64,000 bases of DNA from the NCBI RefSeq assembly GCF_014646895.1, contig NZ_BMOD01000017.1, positions 45,840 through 109,839 on the forward strand, written 5' to 3'. This DNA comes from Deinococcus roseus. Lineage in GTDB: Bacteria; Deinococcota; Deinococci; Deinococcales; Deinococcaceae. Below are positions 8,234 to 17,071 of the stretch, piece after piece; position 1 is the stretch's first letter, and each line of letters begins with the position of its first letter. The translations under genes and the position numbers were made by a program. Below the pieces are notes generated by a model. The model saw only the letters and a program-made list of their open reading frames with translations, was not told where the DNA came from and did not search any database.

Positions 8234-9577
8234 ATGCTGCACCCCCAGAAACCCCACCAGGGACTGGCCCTGCTTGGCCTCATGCTGCTGGCCTCATGCG
8301 GTCAGAACGCCCCTCAGACCTTAAAATCCACCCTCTCTCCCCAGGCCCACTCGGGCGGAGGGGCAGACATCGGAGATGGCAAAATCGTGCGCATGCAGGC
8401 CGTGCACAGCGGAAAATGCCTGGATGTTTCCGGAATCAGCCAGAGCAACGGGGCGCAGGTCTGGCAGTGGGACTGCGTGGACAACAACCCCAACTACAAC
8501 CAGGACTGGAAATTCAAACGGGTGTATGCCGGAGGGGTGTACTACCAGATCCAGGCGCAGCACTCCCAGAAATGCATGGATGTGATGGGCATGGCCATGA
8601 ACAATGGAGCCAACGTCGGGCAGTGGGACTGCCACAGCAACCCCGATGACCCCAACCTCAGGAATCAGCTTTATGCTCTGTGGGATCTGGGGAACAACAC
8701 CTACAGCCTGATTCCCAAACACAGCAACCTGTGCCTGGACATCGCCGGAATCAGCCAGAACAACGGGGCCAACCTGACCCAGTGGTCCTGTGTGCAGGGC
8801 AACAACCAAAAGTTCAGGTTCATTCCGACCTCGCATGGTACCGGACCTGGCCCTGGACCTGGACCCTCCAAGGAGTATTGCGAGGAATACGCCACCCTCA
8901 ACTCTGGCCCCTACAAATACGTGAACAACACCTGGGGCAGCTTCAAAACCTCCGGCTGGAAGCAGTGCCTGCAGGAACGCACCGTGAACGGCGTGAAGCA
9001 GTACGGCTGGAACTGGAACTGGCCCGGTTATGACCCCTCCGTTTACGCCTACCCAGAGATCATTTTTGGCTGGAAACCCTGGGACAACGCCCCCAGCACC
9101 GATGCCCGCTTCCCCATGGCCGTGAATGGCATGAAAAACGTGATCCTCAACTGGGATGTGGAAGCCACCCGCAGCGGTCACTATGACTTTGCCCCCGAAA
9201 TCTGGCTGACCCGTTCCCCAGGCGCAGGCACCGCACGCCCCGGAGACATCGCCACCGAAATCATGGTCTGGCTGGATTACGACAGTGCCGCCAACCCTGC
9301 TGGAAGCCGCGTGGCCGGAACCACCATCGACGGCGTGTACTACGACATCTACAAAACCCACATGTCCGGCAACGGAGCAAGCTGGGAGTACATCACTTAC
9401 AAGGGACCTGCAAGGCGCAACGCAGGCAGCCTGAACTTCAAGAACTTCATCCAGGATTCGGTCAACAGGGGGTACACCAGCAACAGTTATTACCTGTCTG
9501 GGATTGAGTTCGGAGATGAAACTTCTGGAGGCAGCGGGAACATCTGGGTCAAAGGGCTTTCGGTGAACGTGCAGTAA
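8234..9577 (+). CDS. Ricin-lectin (CBM13) plus GH12 endoglucanase lipoprotein
   Basis: A 447-residue lipoprotein (lipobox LASC22) with AAAGGAG upstream of the ATG. Residues about 50-200 form a ricin B-type lectin (CBM13) with repeated QxW motifs (QVWQWDC, NVGQWDC, NLTQWSC). A Gly-Pro linker (near 207-214) joins it to a GH12 domain (about 215-447). GH12 hallmarks are NNTWG, YPEIIFGWKPW, the nucleophile Glu in TEIMVW (near 342) and the acid/base Glu in FGDETSG (near 428). GH12 enzymes cut beta-1,4-glucan or xyloglucan internally with retention. The enzyme should act at the cell surface. Confidence 0.9.
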   Translation: MLHPQKPHQGLALLGLMLLASCGQNAPQTLKSTLSPQAHSGGGADIGDGKIVRMQAVHSGKCLDVSGISQSNGAQVWQWDCVDNNPNYNQDWKFKRVYAGGVYYQIQAQHSQKCMDVMGMAMNNGANVGQWDCHSNPDDPNLRNQLYALWDLGNNTYSLIPKHSNLCLDIAGISQNNGANLTQWSCVQGNNQKFRFIPTSHGTGPGPGPGPSKEYCEEYATLNSGPYKYVNNTWGSFKTSGWKQCLQERTVNGVKQYGWNWNWPGYDPSVYAYPEIIFGWKPWDNAPSTDARFPMAVNGMKNVILNWDVEATRSGHYDFAPEIWLTRSPGAGTARPGDIATEIMVWLDYDSAANPAGSRVAGTTIDGVYYDIYKTHMSGNGASWEYITYKGPARRNAGSLNFKNFIQDSVNRGYTSNSYYLSGIEFGDETSGGSGNIWVKGLSVNVQ

Positions 9578-9595
9578 AACCCTGAAAAAACAAAA

Positions 9596-9622
9596 CCCTC
9601 TCTGAAGTTTTTCCAGAGAGGG
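9596..9622 (-). terminator. Terminator between convergent genes
   Basis: CCCTCTCTG (9596-9604) pairs with CAGAGAGGG (9614-9622). On the minus strand it is followed by TTTTGTTTTTT, so it ends the RCC1 gene transcript; it may also serve the GH12 gene. Confidence 0.8.
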
Positions 9623-9654
9623 CTATTTGGTTGATGTGCTTCAGATAAAAAGGT

Positions 9655-12501
9655 TCAGTAGGTTTTCACAAAGCCAGACAGAACATAAGTGGCAGGATAG
9701 AGATAATCTCCAGAGCAACTGGGATTGTAGTTTATCAAACACCACTGATTGCTCCCCCATCCGTGAATTTTTCCCTGTACATCAATGGCAGCCACAGTGC
9801 GAATGCTGGAATCCACCGATACGAACTGGAAACTGTCAGAAATGGGCAATCTCACAGGAGGATAGACATACTGGTTTGCATAGGTGTTGCCTGTTCCAAA
9901 GTAGTTCCCATTGCCCCAGGCATAAAGTTCTCCCTGATCGTTGCGGGCAATGGTGTAATCTGCACCCACAGCCACCTGCACAATCTTCTGGCCTGCCAGG
10001 GCCTCCAATTTCACAGGAGCATAATTGTTCACCTGGGCTGCAGTGGTTTTGGCTTGTGATCTGCCCCAGGTCCAGACTTCTCCAGAGGCAGAAATCGCAT
10101 AAACCGTTCCAGATGATTCACTGGAAGCAATGGAAACAATGTTGCTCAAACCAGGAATTTGAACAGGGTACAGAGAATAGCCTGGGTAACCCACACCCAG
10201 GATTCCATCATTGTTTGTGGTTCCAAAAGTCCACACTGTTCCATCTGTCTTCAAAATGGCAAACCCATTTGCATTAAAACGCAGCGCAACAACTTCTCTG
10301 GCACCTGTAAACTCATTCCCTGCAGCATCTTTTTTCAGGGTTTCTGGAACGGATTTTGACGCATACCCACTCTGGACATGAGGATCAATGATGGATCCCC
10401 ACTGGTAGATTTTGCCATCTTTTGCTACAGCAAGACTGGTTCGGTTGCTGGCATAAATCCGGGCAATGTTGGACAAGCCCACCACTTTCTGTGGAATGGT
10501 GTATGCACTTGGATTGGCAGAAGAACGACCCAGTTCACCATAGCTGTTGCTGATTCCCCAGGCCCAGACATCGCCATTGTCATCCAGGGCCAGATTGTGC
10601 AATTCAGAAGTGGAACTGGAAGAGTAGAAAGACACTTCACTGATGTTCTGCAATCCAGGCACTGGAGCATTTCTGTAAACCACTGGATCAGTGATCACCC
10701 CATTGCCAATCTGGTTGGCTGAGTTGTTGCCCCACCCACGCACAGTGCCGTCTTCCATGGCAGCAAGCACATACTCCATCCCCACATGCACGGGCTTCAG
10801 ATACACAGGGGTCACGGGCGCTTCCACTGGAGTGAAGGAGGCAGCAGGAATGACCTCCATGGTTTTTCCAGGGTAACTCCATTCCAGTCTGGCCTGGGCA
10901 TTGCCCGTGTTTTGCTTGTACTCCACCAGAATGTTGTATTTCCTGTTCCCTTGCAGATAAACCTCACCCGATGCAGGCTGGTTCACCAGATCAGGGGTTC
11001 CCGTCCAGGCATCCACAATGCGCATTTTGTTCAGGCTCACCCGCACATTGCTGCCCCCTGTGAATTTCAGGGTGTACCTTCCACTCACCGGAGGGGTGAG
11101 TGTACCCGACCAGCGCACACTGTAGGTCTCAGGGGACACGTACGGCGCAGGAGAATACCCACCCCAGTTGAAACCGATGTTGGCATTCAACTGTTCGGTG
11201 CGCTTGTTGGTGAAATCTGCATTGTCAAAGTATTCTGCTTTGAGTCCCTGCTGGGTGTCACTGAACGTTCCTGGCTGATACACCTGAGCTGCAGGTTGAA
11301 CCACGGAAAACCGCTGAGGGCTTCCCTCCTCCACTGCAAAAGTCTTGCTGAGGCAGTTCCTGTCGTTGGCATATCCGGGGGTCCCCAGATTCCAGTTGCT
11401 CTGGGTGGTTGCCGTGGCCGCATTCACCACCGGCTCACCGTTGGCATTCATCGTTGCAGAAGCCACTTTCTGGTTGTACACATTCCACCCCAGCACAAAA
11501 TCCTGACGGGTGTCCAGCCAGTTGTTCCAGGTCGTCAGATCTTCAAGGGCAATGGTGCTTGGACGGTTATAAGCAATGCCCTGTTGCATCAAAAAGCGAT
11601 GGTCATTGGTCACGCTGTTGTTAAAACCACGCAGATTGAACTTGAAGTTTGGCAACGGGTTGGTGCTGGTCTGGTAAGTCTTCTGCCCATAGGGCTCATA
11701 CACGATGTAACTCGGGGTGGTCACCTTCAGGGTGGCTTCCTGGTACGGCATGTCCACCTCCACCCAGTCGGTTTTGGTCTGCCCTGTGGCAGGATCCGTA
11801 TAATCCGCCTCAATGATCTCCTTGCGGGTCTTCACCAAAGGGTCCAGGTAAAACTCCAGTTTCAGGCTCTGGCCTCCAGAAAAGCGCACCTGATTGCCAT
11901 TGATGCTCGGATAATAAGTCTGTATGCCTGAATTGACGATATCAATTCCATTGTTGTCTTTGATGGCATTGCCATTTCCATCCAGCAACTTGAAGTTGTT
12001 GGCAATGCTCACCACCGGCAATGCGTATTGTTGGGCACTGCCAGCATAAATAGGCCCGTAACTTGCCCTGCTGTTCAGGGGCACCTGAGGGATGGGGTGC
12101 CTGGTGGAGGCCTCAATGCCAGAAACATTGAATCCAGGGTTGTAAACATACTGATAGATGATCGGACTGGGATAAACAAGGCCACCTGAGGAGTCGTATA
12201 CGTAAGGACTGATGCTCATGTTGCCAGGGAGGGGCAGATCCGTGGTGAATGTGGAGTAGTTCAGTGGTGTGCTGTTGTCATTGAGATACACCCACTGTCT
12301 CCAGAGGGATCCTCCCAGGCCATAAGGGTGATTTCCTCCCAGAGCCACATTGTTGCACAGCGGAATGGCTCCCTGGCGGAGAATTTCAGTGGAGTGGGAG
12401 CTGCTTTCAGAAACAGGCGACGGTTTGGGGACAGCCAGCATCCCACAGCCAGTGAGCCCGAGTGCTCCAAAGAGCAGCAGGCTGCGTTTCAGGTTTTGCA
12501 T
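9655..12501 (-). CDS. Lipoprotein with PA14 domain and RCC1-type repeats
   Basis: A 948-residue lipoprotein (lipobox LTGC19), start supported by AGAGGTC. The N-terminal 400 residues resemble no family I know. A PA14 domain follows (about 425-555; LKAEYFDN, VRWSGTLTPP, GRYTLKFTG), a fold that often binds sugars. The C-terminal 370 residues contain about six or seven RCC1-like blades (for example LDDNGDVWAWGISNSYGELG, ALRFNANGF, YAWGNGNYFG) expected to form a beta-propeller. Role unknown; surface carbohydrate or protein binding is plausible given the PA14 domain and the neighbouring glycosidases. It is monocistronic. Confidence 0.8.
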   Translation of the reverse strand: MQNLKRSLLLFGALGLTGCGMLAVPKPSPVSESSSHSTEILRQGAIPLCNNVALGGNHPYGLGGSLWRQWVYLNDNSTPLNYSTFTTDLPLPGNMSISPYVYDSSGGLVYPSPIIYQYVYNPGFNVSGIEASTRHPIPQVPLNSRASYGPIYAGSAQQYALPVVSIANNFKLLDGNGNAIKDNNGIDIVNSGIQTYYPSINGNQVRFSGGQSLKLEFYLDPLVKTRKEIIEADYTDPATGQTKTDWVEVDMPYQEATLKVTTPSYIVYEPYGQKTYQTSTNPLPNFKFNLRGFNNSVTNDHRFLMQQGIAYNRPSTIALEDLTTWNNWLDTRQDFVLGWNVYNQKVASATMNANGEPVVNAATATTQSNWNLGTPGYANDRNCLSKTFAVEEGSPQRFSVVQPAAQVYQPGTFSDTQQGLKAEYFDNADFTNKRTEQLNANIGFNWGGYSPAPYVSPETYSVRWSGTLTPPVSGRYTLKFTGGSNVRVSLNKMRIVDAWTGTPDLVNQPASGEVYLQGNRKYNILVEYKQNTGNAQARLEWSYPGKTMEVIPAASFTPVEAPVTPVYLKPVHVGMEYVLAAMEDGTVRGWGNNSANQIGNGVITDPVVYRNAPVPGLQNISEVSFYSSSSTSELHNLALDDNGDVWAWGISNSYGELGRSSANPSAYTIPQKVVGLSNIARIYASNRTSLAVAKDGKIYQWGSIIDPHVQSGYASKSVPETLKKDAAGNEFTGAREVVALRFNANGFAILKTDGTVWTFGTTNNDGILGVGYPGYSLYPVQIPGLSNIVSIASSESSGTVYAISASGEVWTWGRSQAKTTAAQVNNYAPVKLEALAGQKIVQVAVGADYTIARNDQGELYAWGNGNYFGTGNTYANQYVYPPVRLPISDSFQFVSVDSSIRTVAAIDVQGKIHGWGSNQWCLINYNPSCSGDYLYPATYVLSGFVKTY

Positions 12502-12618
12502 AAATTGACCTCTTGTAAATAGGAATAGGGCTTACGGACGATACATTCGATATGTTTCAAACTTCATGGGGTGGTTTGGATTGTGTGATTCACCTCAAAA
12601 TCCAGTATAGCAAAATTT

Positions 12619-12643
12619 CAGAACCCCCTCAGTGCAGGTTCTG
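12619..12643 (-). terminator. Hairpin overlapping the HD-GYP stop codon
   Basis: CAGAACC (12619-12625) pairs with GGTTCTG (12637-12643), followed on the minus strand by AAATTTTGC. This is a weak terminator candidate. Confidence 0.35.
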
Positions 12644-14944
12644 GGGAATTTCTTCTTGCAGGAGTTGCAGGAACGTCCGGGCCATGTGCGGATCAAAGTG
12701 GCTGCCCGAGGTGCGTTCAATCTCCTCCACGGCTTCCTGATGGGTCCAGGCCCGTTTGTAAGGGCGCACATCGGTGAGGGCGTCGTACACGTCCACGAGG
12801 GCAAAGGCGCGTGCAGCCAGGGGGATGTCTTTGCCTGCCAGACCTCTGGGGTAGCCGCTGCCATCCCAGCGCTCATGGTGGTGCAAAACCACCTGCAGGG
12901 TGGAGGCAGGCAAACTGGGGATGTGGCACAAAAGTTCATGCCCGATGGTGGTGTGGCGTTTCATGGTGTCCCACTCCTGGGCGTCCAGCTTGCCAGGTTT
13001 GAGCAGGATGTGGTCTGGAATGGAAATTTTTCCGGTGTCGTGCAGGTAGGCCCCCCACCTGAGCGCGTCCATGTCGGCTTTCTGGAAGCCCAGACGTTGC
13101 CCCAGTCGCTCTGAGAGTTGCACCACCCGGTCTGTGTGGCCTTTGGTTTCGTAGTCGCGGAATTCCAGCATCAGGCCCATGGCCCTTAAGGTTTCCTCGC
13201 GGGATTCTTTCAGTTCGGAGAGGTGCACGCCCCTGTGCATGGCCTGCGTAACCTGCTCTGAGACCCCATGCAGGAGTTTCTGGATGTCTGCATTGACCAC
13301 CACAAAATGCGGTGCGCCAAAAATCAGCACCCCCTGCACAGTGTCCCTGAACAGCACGGGAAGCAGGGCCAGAGAACCCCAGCCGTCCAGTCCCTGCAAG
13401 GGCACATCGGTGAACCAGGGATGATGCCGGTCTGCTGACTGTCCAAGCTGGTCCCGGCTGTGCAGATCGGCCAGCACCAGGGCCTGGGGCAGTTTCGAGA
13501 GGGCCTGCGGTCCGGCCCACAGGGGTTTGCTGACGCGGTCCAGCGGGATGTAAAACCCCTGCTGGTACTCGCTGAGGTCCAGGCACAAATTCAGCGCCTG
13601 TTCCACCAGTTGTTCCGGGGCCTGTTGCAGGGCGAAAGCTGCAGTCAGATCAATGAGCTGCTGGAATTTTTTCAGTTGCACCTGCATTTGTTGCTCGGCT
13701 TCTTTGCGGGTGGTGATGTCACGGGTCGTGATCAGCACCCCATCCACATCTTCATCTTCCAGACACAGGGTGCCCGAAGATTCCAGCCACACCCAGTGCC
13801 CCTCCTTGTGGCGAAAACGGTAGGTGGCAAAAATGGGCTGTCCGGGGTTGCAAAGGGCCTGCTGAAAACATTCTTTGAGGGGAACCTGGTCTTCCTGGTG
13901 GATGTCCATGAAACCGCTGAGGCCCATGCGTTCCTCGGGACGGTAACCCAGAATGCGTTTCATGGAGGCACTGGTGTATTGCACAATGCCATCCAGATCC
14001 AGCACCGAAACGATGTCGTGGCTGTGCTCGGTGAACTTGCGGTAACGGCGTTCCTGCCCGGCCAGCTTGTGGTGAAATCCTGCACGGTGCAAGGCATTTG
14101 CACAGCGGGCAGCCATGTCCCTCAGGAAGTGTTTTTCCAGATCGCTGAACGGAACATCGGTGTCAAAGCTCAGGGTGAGGGCACCCAGAGGCTGGCCTTC
14201 TTGAGGCATCACCAGCACGCATTTTCTGCCTGATCTGGAGGTTTTGATGTGCTGGATGTGGGGGTAGCGCACATGCCAGTCTTCTGCATGCAAGAACAGG
14301 TCGCACCCCTGCCGGATGGCTTCTCCCGCAGGGGTGAGGGCGTTCAGGGGAAAAATCCGCCAGGGTTTCTCCAACTGTTCCGGGTAGCCCACCGTTCCCA
14401 GCACCTCGACCTGACCTTTGCAGTGGTCTGCCATCATGACCCCTCCTGCCACTGCACCCATGGCCTCAATGCCCTGCAGCAAAATCACCTGCACCACCTC
14501 TTGCAGGTTGCTGGCCCCGGACAGGGCAACCGTGAACTGGTGCAGCTTCTGGGCCCTCTGTTCTGCCTGGATCCTGAGGGTGATGTCCCGCAGGCTTATT
14601 AGCAGGCCCTGCACCTGGGGGTCTTCTGCAAGGTTCACCAGGGTGCCCTCAAACCAGCGCCAGGATCCGCCTGTGGAAGACAGGCGCAACGGGGGAAGGG
14701 CAATGGGAACGCCCTTCAACTGGTTGAGCAGTCCAAAAGACCGCATCACCTGCAGGTCTTCCGGGTGCAGCCAGTGGTGCATTTGCAGCCCTTTTTCAGG
14801 GGCAAAACCAAAAGTCTGCTGGAAACTGGGGTTGTGATACAGCACATGGCCGGTCTGGTTCAGCACAACCACCACATCGGTCATGTGGTCCAGCAAGGTC
14901 CGGTGCACAGATAGGTGATTTGTTTGAGGTGCAGAATCAGACAT
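12629..14944 (-). CDS. PAS-GAF-PAS-GAF-HD-GYP cyclic-di-GMP phosphodiesterase
   Basis: A 771-residue cytosolic protein predicted to degrade cyclic di-GMP. Start ATG 14944 (MSDSAPQ) has GAGGTTT before it; an upstream in-frame GTG lacks a site. Order: PAS (about 10-125), GAF (about 135-290), PAS (about 295-415, ending TTRDITTRKEAEQQ), GAF (about 420-565), HD-GYP (about 575-760). The HD-GYP signature is complete: GHTDRV, LHDTGKISIPD near 636, and HHHERWDGSGYPRGL near 693. It has no transmembrane segment, so it senses intracellular cues. The C-terminal half closely parallels the HD-GYP protein at 54155. Confidence 0.9.
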   Translation of the reverse strand: MSDSAPQTNHLSVHRTLLDHMTDVVVVLNQTGHVLYHNPSFQQTFGFAPEKGLQMHHWLHPEDLQVMRSFGLLNQLKGVPIALPPLRLSSTGGSWRWFEGTLVNLAEDPQVQGLLISLRDITLRIQAEQRAQKLHQFTVALSGASNLQEVVQVILLQGIEAMGAVAGGVMMADHCKGQVEVLGTVGYPEQLEKPWRIFPLNALTPAGEAIRQGCDLFLHAEDWHVRYPHIQHIKTSRSGRKCVLVMPQEGQPLGALTLSFDTDVPFSDLEKHFLRDMAARCANALHRAGFHHKLAGQERRYRKFTEHSHDIVSVLDLDGIVQYTSASMKRILGYRPEERMGLSGFMDIHQEDQVPLKECFQQALCNPGQPIFATYRFRHKEGHWVWLESSGTLCLEDEDVDGVLITTRDITTRKEAEQQMQVQLKKFQQLIDLTAAFALQQAPEQLVEQALNLCLDLSEYQQGFYIPLDRVSKPLWAGPQALSKLPQALVLADLHSRDQLGQSADRHHPWFTDVPLQGLDGWGSLALLPVLFRDTVQGVLIFGAPHFVVVNADIQKLLHGVSEQVTQAMHRGVHLSELKESREETLRAMGLMLEFRDYETKGHTDRVVQLSERLGQRLGFQKADMDALRWGAYLHDTGKISIPDHILLKPGKLDAQEWDTMKRHTTIGHELLCHIPSLPASTLQVVLHHHERWDGSGYPRGLAGKDIPLAARAFALVDVYDALTDVRPYKRAWTHQEAVEEIERTSGSHFDPHMARTFLQLLQEEIPQNLH

Positions 14945-15240
14945 GAGAAACCTCGGGGAAGGCGCAGGAGAGGGGTGCACCTTATGGTGTTCACCTTACC
15001 CTGAGGGTTCTCACGGTTTTCCTTGAGGGTTTTGTTAAAAAGTGGCTACATTCTGGGTGCAAACGTTTCTTGATGGAGATGTGTTTTCACAATTGATCCC
15101 AGGGCATGAAAACCCTTCAGGGCTGAGAACAACAGAACCCAGGACCTGCCTTGAAAACCAATGGCAAGACAAAAGGGCGAGCCTGCAGCCCGCCCCCCAT
15201 GTCCAGTTTTGCCCCTGTTCTGTTTCAGATGCCTGTCTTT

Positions 15241-15265
15241 TGGGCGAGGCATGCCTCGCCCCTAC
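15241..15265. repeat. Mosaic intergenic repeat, 25-bp palindromic module
   Basis: A palindromic module beginning GGGCGAGGCATGCCTCGCCC and ending CTACA. It lies 16 nt beyond the end of the GH2-ABC operon. Related copies are at 32382-32406 and 56075-56099, with a split copy at 32289-32357. Symmetry is kept while the arms vary in sequence. The rest of the 14945-15280 gap holds no gene I can support. Confidence 0.75.
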
Positions 15266-15280
15266 AAAGGCAAGATCCCC

Positions 15281-16111
15281 TCACTTCAGCCCAGAAGTCG
15301 CCATCACCCCTTCAGAAACTTTGCGCTGGAACAGCAAATAGGCCACAACCGTGGGAAGTGCGGCCAGCACAGCGGTGGCCATGGTTTTGGAGTAGGCCAC
15401 CCCGTAAGCGGCCTGCACCTGGGTGATGCCCACCGGAATGGTCATCTTGGCGGCAGAGTTGGTGACAATGAAAGGCCAGAAGAAGTTGTTCCAGGCCCCA
15501 ATGAAGGTGATGATCACCAGTGCCCAGGTGATGCCCAGGTTGAGGGGCAAATAAATCTGGAACAGGATCCTGAATTCGCTGGCTCCATCCAGCCTTGCAG
15601 CTTCGGAGAGTTCTTTTGGCACCTGATCGAAGAACTGCTTGTAGATCACCACGGCAATGGGGGCAGCGAGTTGCGGCAGGATCACTCCGGCGTAGGTGTT
15701 GACCAGTCCCATCTTGTTGACCAGCATGAACAGCGGAATCAGGCTGGCCTGGAAGGGAATCATGAAGCCTGCCAGCACCAGCCAGTACAGCCAGGTCTTG
15801 CCCGGAAACTCAATCTGGGACAGTGCATACGCGAACATCAGGGCCAGCAGCACCACCAGGGCGGTGATGATCACGGAGGTCAGCAGGCTGTTGCCGTACC
15901 AGCTGAGGATCGGGCTGTTTTGCAGGATGTAGGTGTAGGCCTCCAGAGACCACTCTTTGGGAAAAAAGGTGGGTGGGAAGGCAATGGTTTCGGTGTCGGG
16001 TTTGAAGGAGGTGACCACCACCCAGTACAGCGGGAACACCCACACAATGGCAAACACCAATGTGAAAAGCGTGCCAGAGAAGCCCAGAATGGAGAATTGC
16101 TGGCGTTTCAT
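15281..16111 (-). CDS. Sugar ABC transporter permease, MalG type
   Basis: A 276-residue inner-membrane permease. The start MKRQQFSILG overlaps the stop of the upstream permease as ATGA, so translation is coupled. About six hydrophobic segments are visible, and the cytoplasmic EAA loop (EAARLDGASEFRILFQIYLPL region, split here as EAARLDGAS...YLPL) that contacts the ATPase is intact. It is the last gene of the GH2-binding protein-permease-permease operon. No ATPase gene is present; such importers usually share a MsmK/MalK-type ATPase encoded elsewhere. The longer open frame starting at 16483 is out of frame with the real upstream gene and is rejected. Confidence 0.9.
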   Translation of the reverse strand: MKRQQFSILGFSGTLFTLVFAIVWVFPLYWVVVTSFKPDTETIAFPPTFFPKEWSLEAYTYILQNSPILSWYGNSLLTSVIITALVVLLALMFAYALSQIEFPGKTWLYWLVLAGFMIPFQASLIPLFMLVNKMGLVNTYAGVILPQLAAPIAVVIYKQFFDQVPKELSEAARLDGASEFRILFQIYLPLNLGITWALVIITFIGAWNNFFWPFIVTNSAAKMTIPVGITQVQAAYGVAYSKTMATAVLAALPTVVAYLLFQRKVSEGVMATSGLK

Positions 16112-17004
16112 TTTTTGCCTCCCAGCAGTTTGTTTTGCACCCATGAAGCCAGCAGGATGATCACCATGAACACCACCGCAATGGTGGAGGCATAACCGCC
16201 GTGGGTTTGCTGGAAACCCTCTTTGTAAAGTTGCATCAGGACCACCGTGGTGGATTCGAAAGGCCCCCCTCCGGTCAGCAGGTACACCTGATCGAAGATC
16301 TTGAACTGGGCAATCAGTTGCAACAAGAGGGCCAGCGAGGTCACGGGCCACACGGTGGGCCAGGTGACCGCCCAGAAAGCCTGCCAGGTGTTGGCTCCGT
16401 CCAGGCTTGCCGCTTCGTAGAGCTCTTTGGGCACATTCTGGATGGCAGCCAGAATCAACAGCATGTTGAAGCCTGCACTCCACCAGATGGTCACCAGGGC
16501 CACAAAAGGCATCGCCCAGGTGGGGTCTTCAAACCAGGAGGTGTTGGTTTTGAACAGGTAATTGAACACCCCGAAGCTGGGGTCCAGAATCCACACCCAC
16601 ACTGCGGTGACCACACTGACGGGCAGCACGTTGGGCAAAAAGAAAATCGAAAGCACCCAGCTTTTGAGGTGCCTGAGCCTCGCCACCATCAAGGCGAACA
16701 TGAAACCCACCAGGGTGTTGGGAATCACGGTCAGCAGCATGAAATACAGGGTGTGCTTGACCGAATCCCAGAATCTGGGGTCTGAAAGCAGGGTGATGTA
16801 GTTCTTCAGGCCCACGTAGGGTCCCACCCCGGTGAGGTCTGCACTGGTGAAACTCAGTTGAATGGCCGACAGGGTCGGGTAAATCAGGAACAGCAGGTAC
16901 ACCGCTGCAAACGGCAAGACCAGCAGGTATGCAGTCCACCAGCTGGATCGGTTGGTTTTGCGTGGGGTTCTGGTGGGGGTGCTTGAGGTGCTTTGCAGGT
17001 TCAT
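16108..17004 (-). CDS. Sugar ABC transporter permease, MalF type
   Basis: A 298-residue membrane protein, partner of the permease that follows. Start ATG 17004 (MNLQSTSS) is chosen because AAAGGAGATG precedes it; the upstream extension overlaps the terminator hairpin. A short basic cytoplasmic N-terminus is followed by six hydrophobic segments. The EAA loop reads YEAASLDGANTWQAFWAVTW. CUT1-family permeases of this kind import oligosaccharides or glycosides. An intrinsic terminator lies between it and the binding-protein gene upstream, so permease expression is probably lower than binding-protein expression. Confidence 0.9.
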   Translation of the reverse strand: MNLQSTSSTPTRTPRKTNRSSWWTAYLLVLPFAAVYLLFLIYPTLSAIQLSFTSADLTGVGPYVGLKNYITLLSDPRFWDSVKHTLYFMLLTVIPNTLVGFMFALMVARLRHLKSWVLSIFFLPNVLPVSVVTAVWVWILDPSFGVFNYLFKTNTSWFEDPTWAMPFVALVTIWWSAGFNMLLILAAIQNVPKELYEAASLDGANTWQAFWAVTWPTVWPVTSLALLLQLIAQFKIFDQVYLLTGGGPFESTTVVLMQLYKEGFQQTHGGYASTIAVVFMVIILLASWVQNKLLGGKK

Positions 17005-17029
17005 CAGGACATCTCCTTTCTGAAAAAAT

Positions 17030-17064
17030 GCTCCCGGGATGGGAGAGAGAGACATCCCGGGAGC
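17030..17064 (-). terminator. Internal operon terminator after the binding-protein gene
   Basis: A perfect 12-bp stem, GCTCCCGGGATG (17030-17041) with CATCCCGGGAGC (17053-17064), followed on the minus strand by ATTTTTT. It lies inside the operon, 8 nt after the binding-protein stop, and must be partly read through to express the permeases. Confidence 0.85.
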
Positions 17065-17071
17065 GAGGAGA

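Noticed and set aside
16112..16483. Upstream extension of the MalG-type permease
   Set aside because: It overlaps the MalF-type permease in another frame; the ATGA overlap and hydrophobic start at MKRQQF define the true start.
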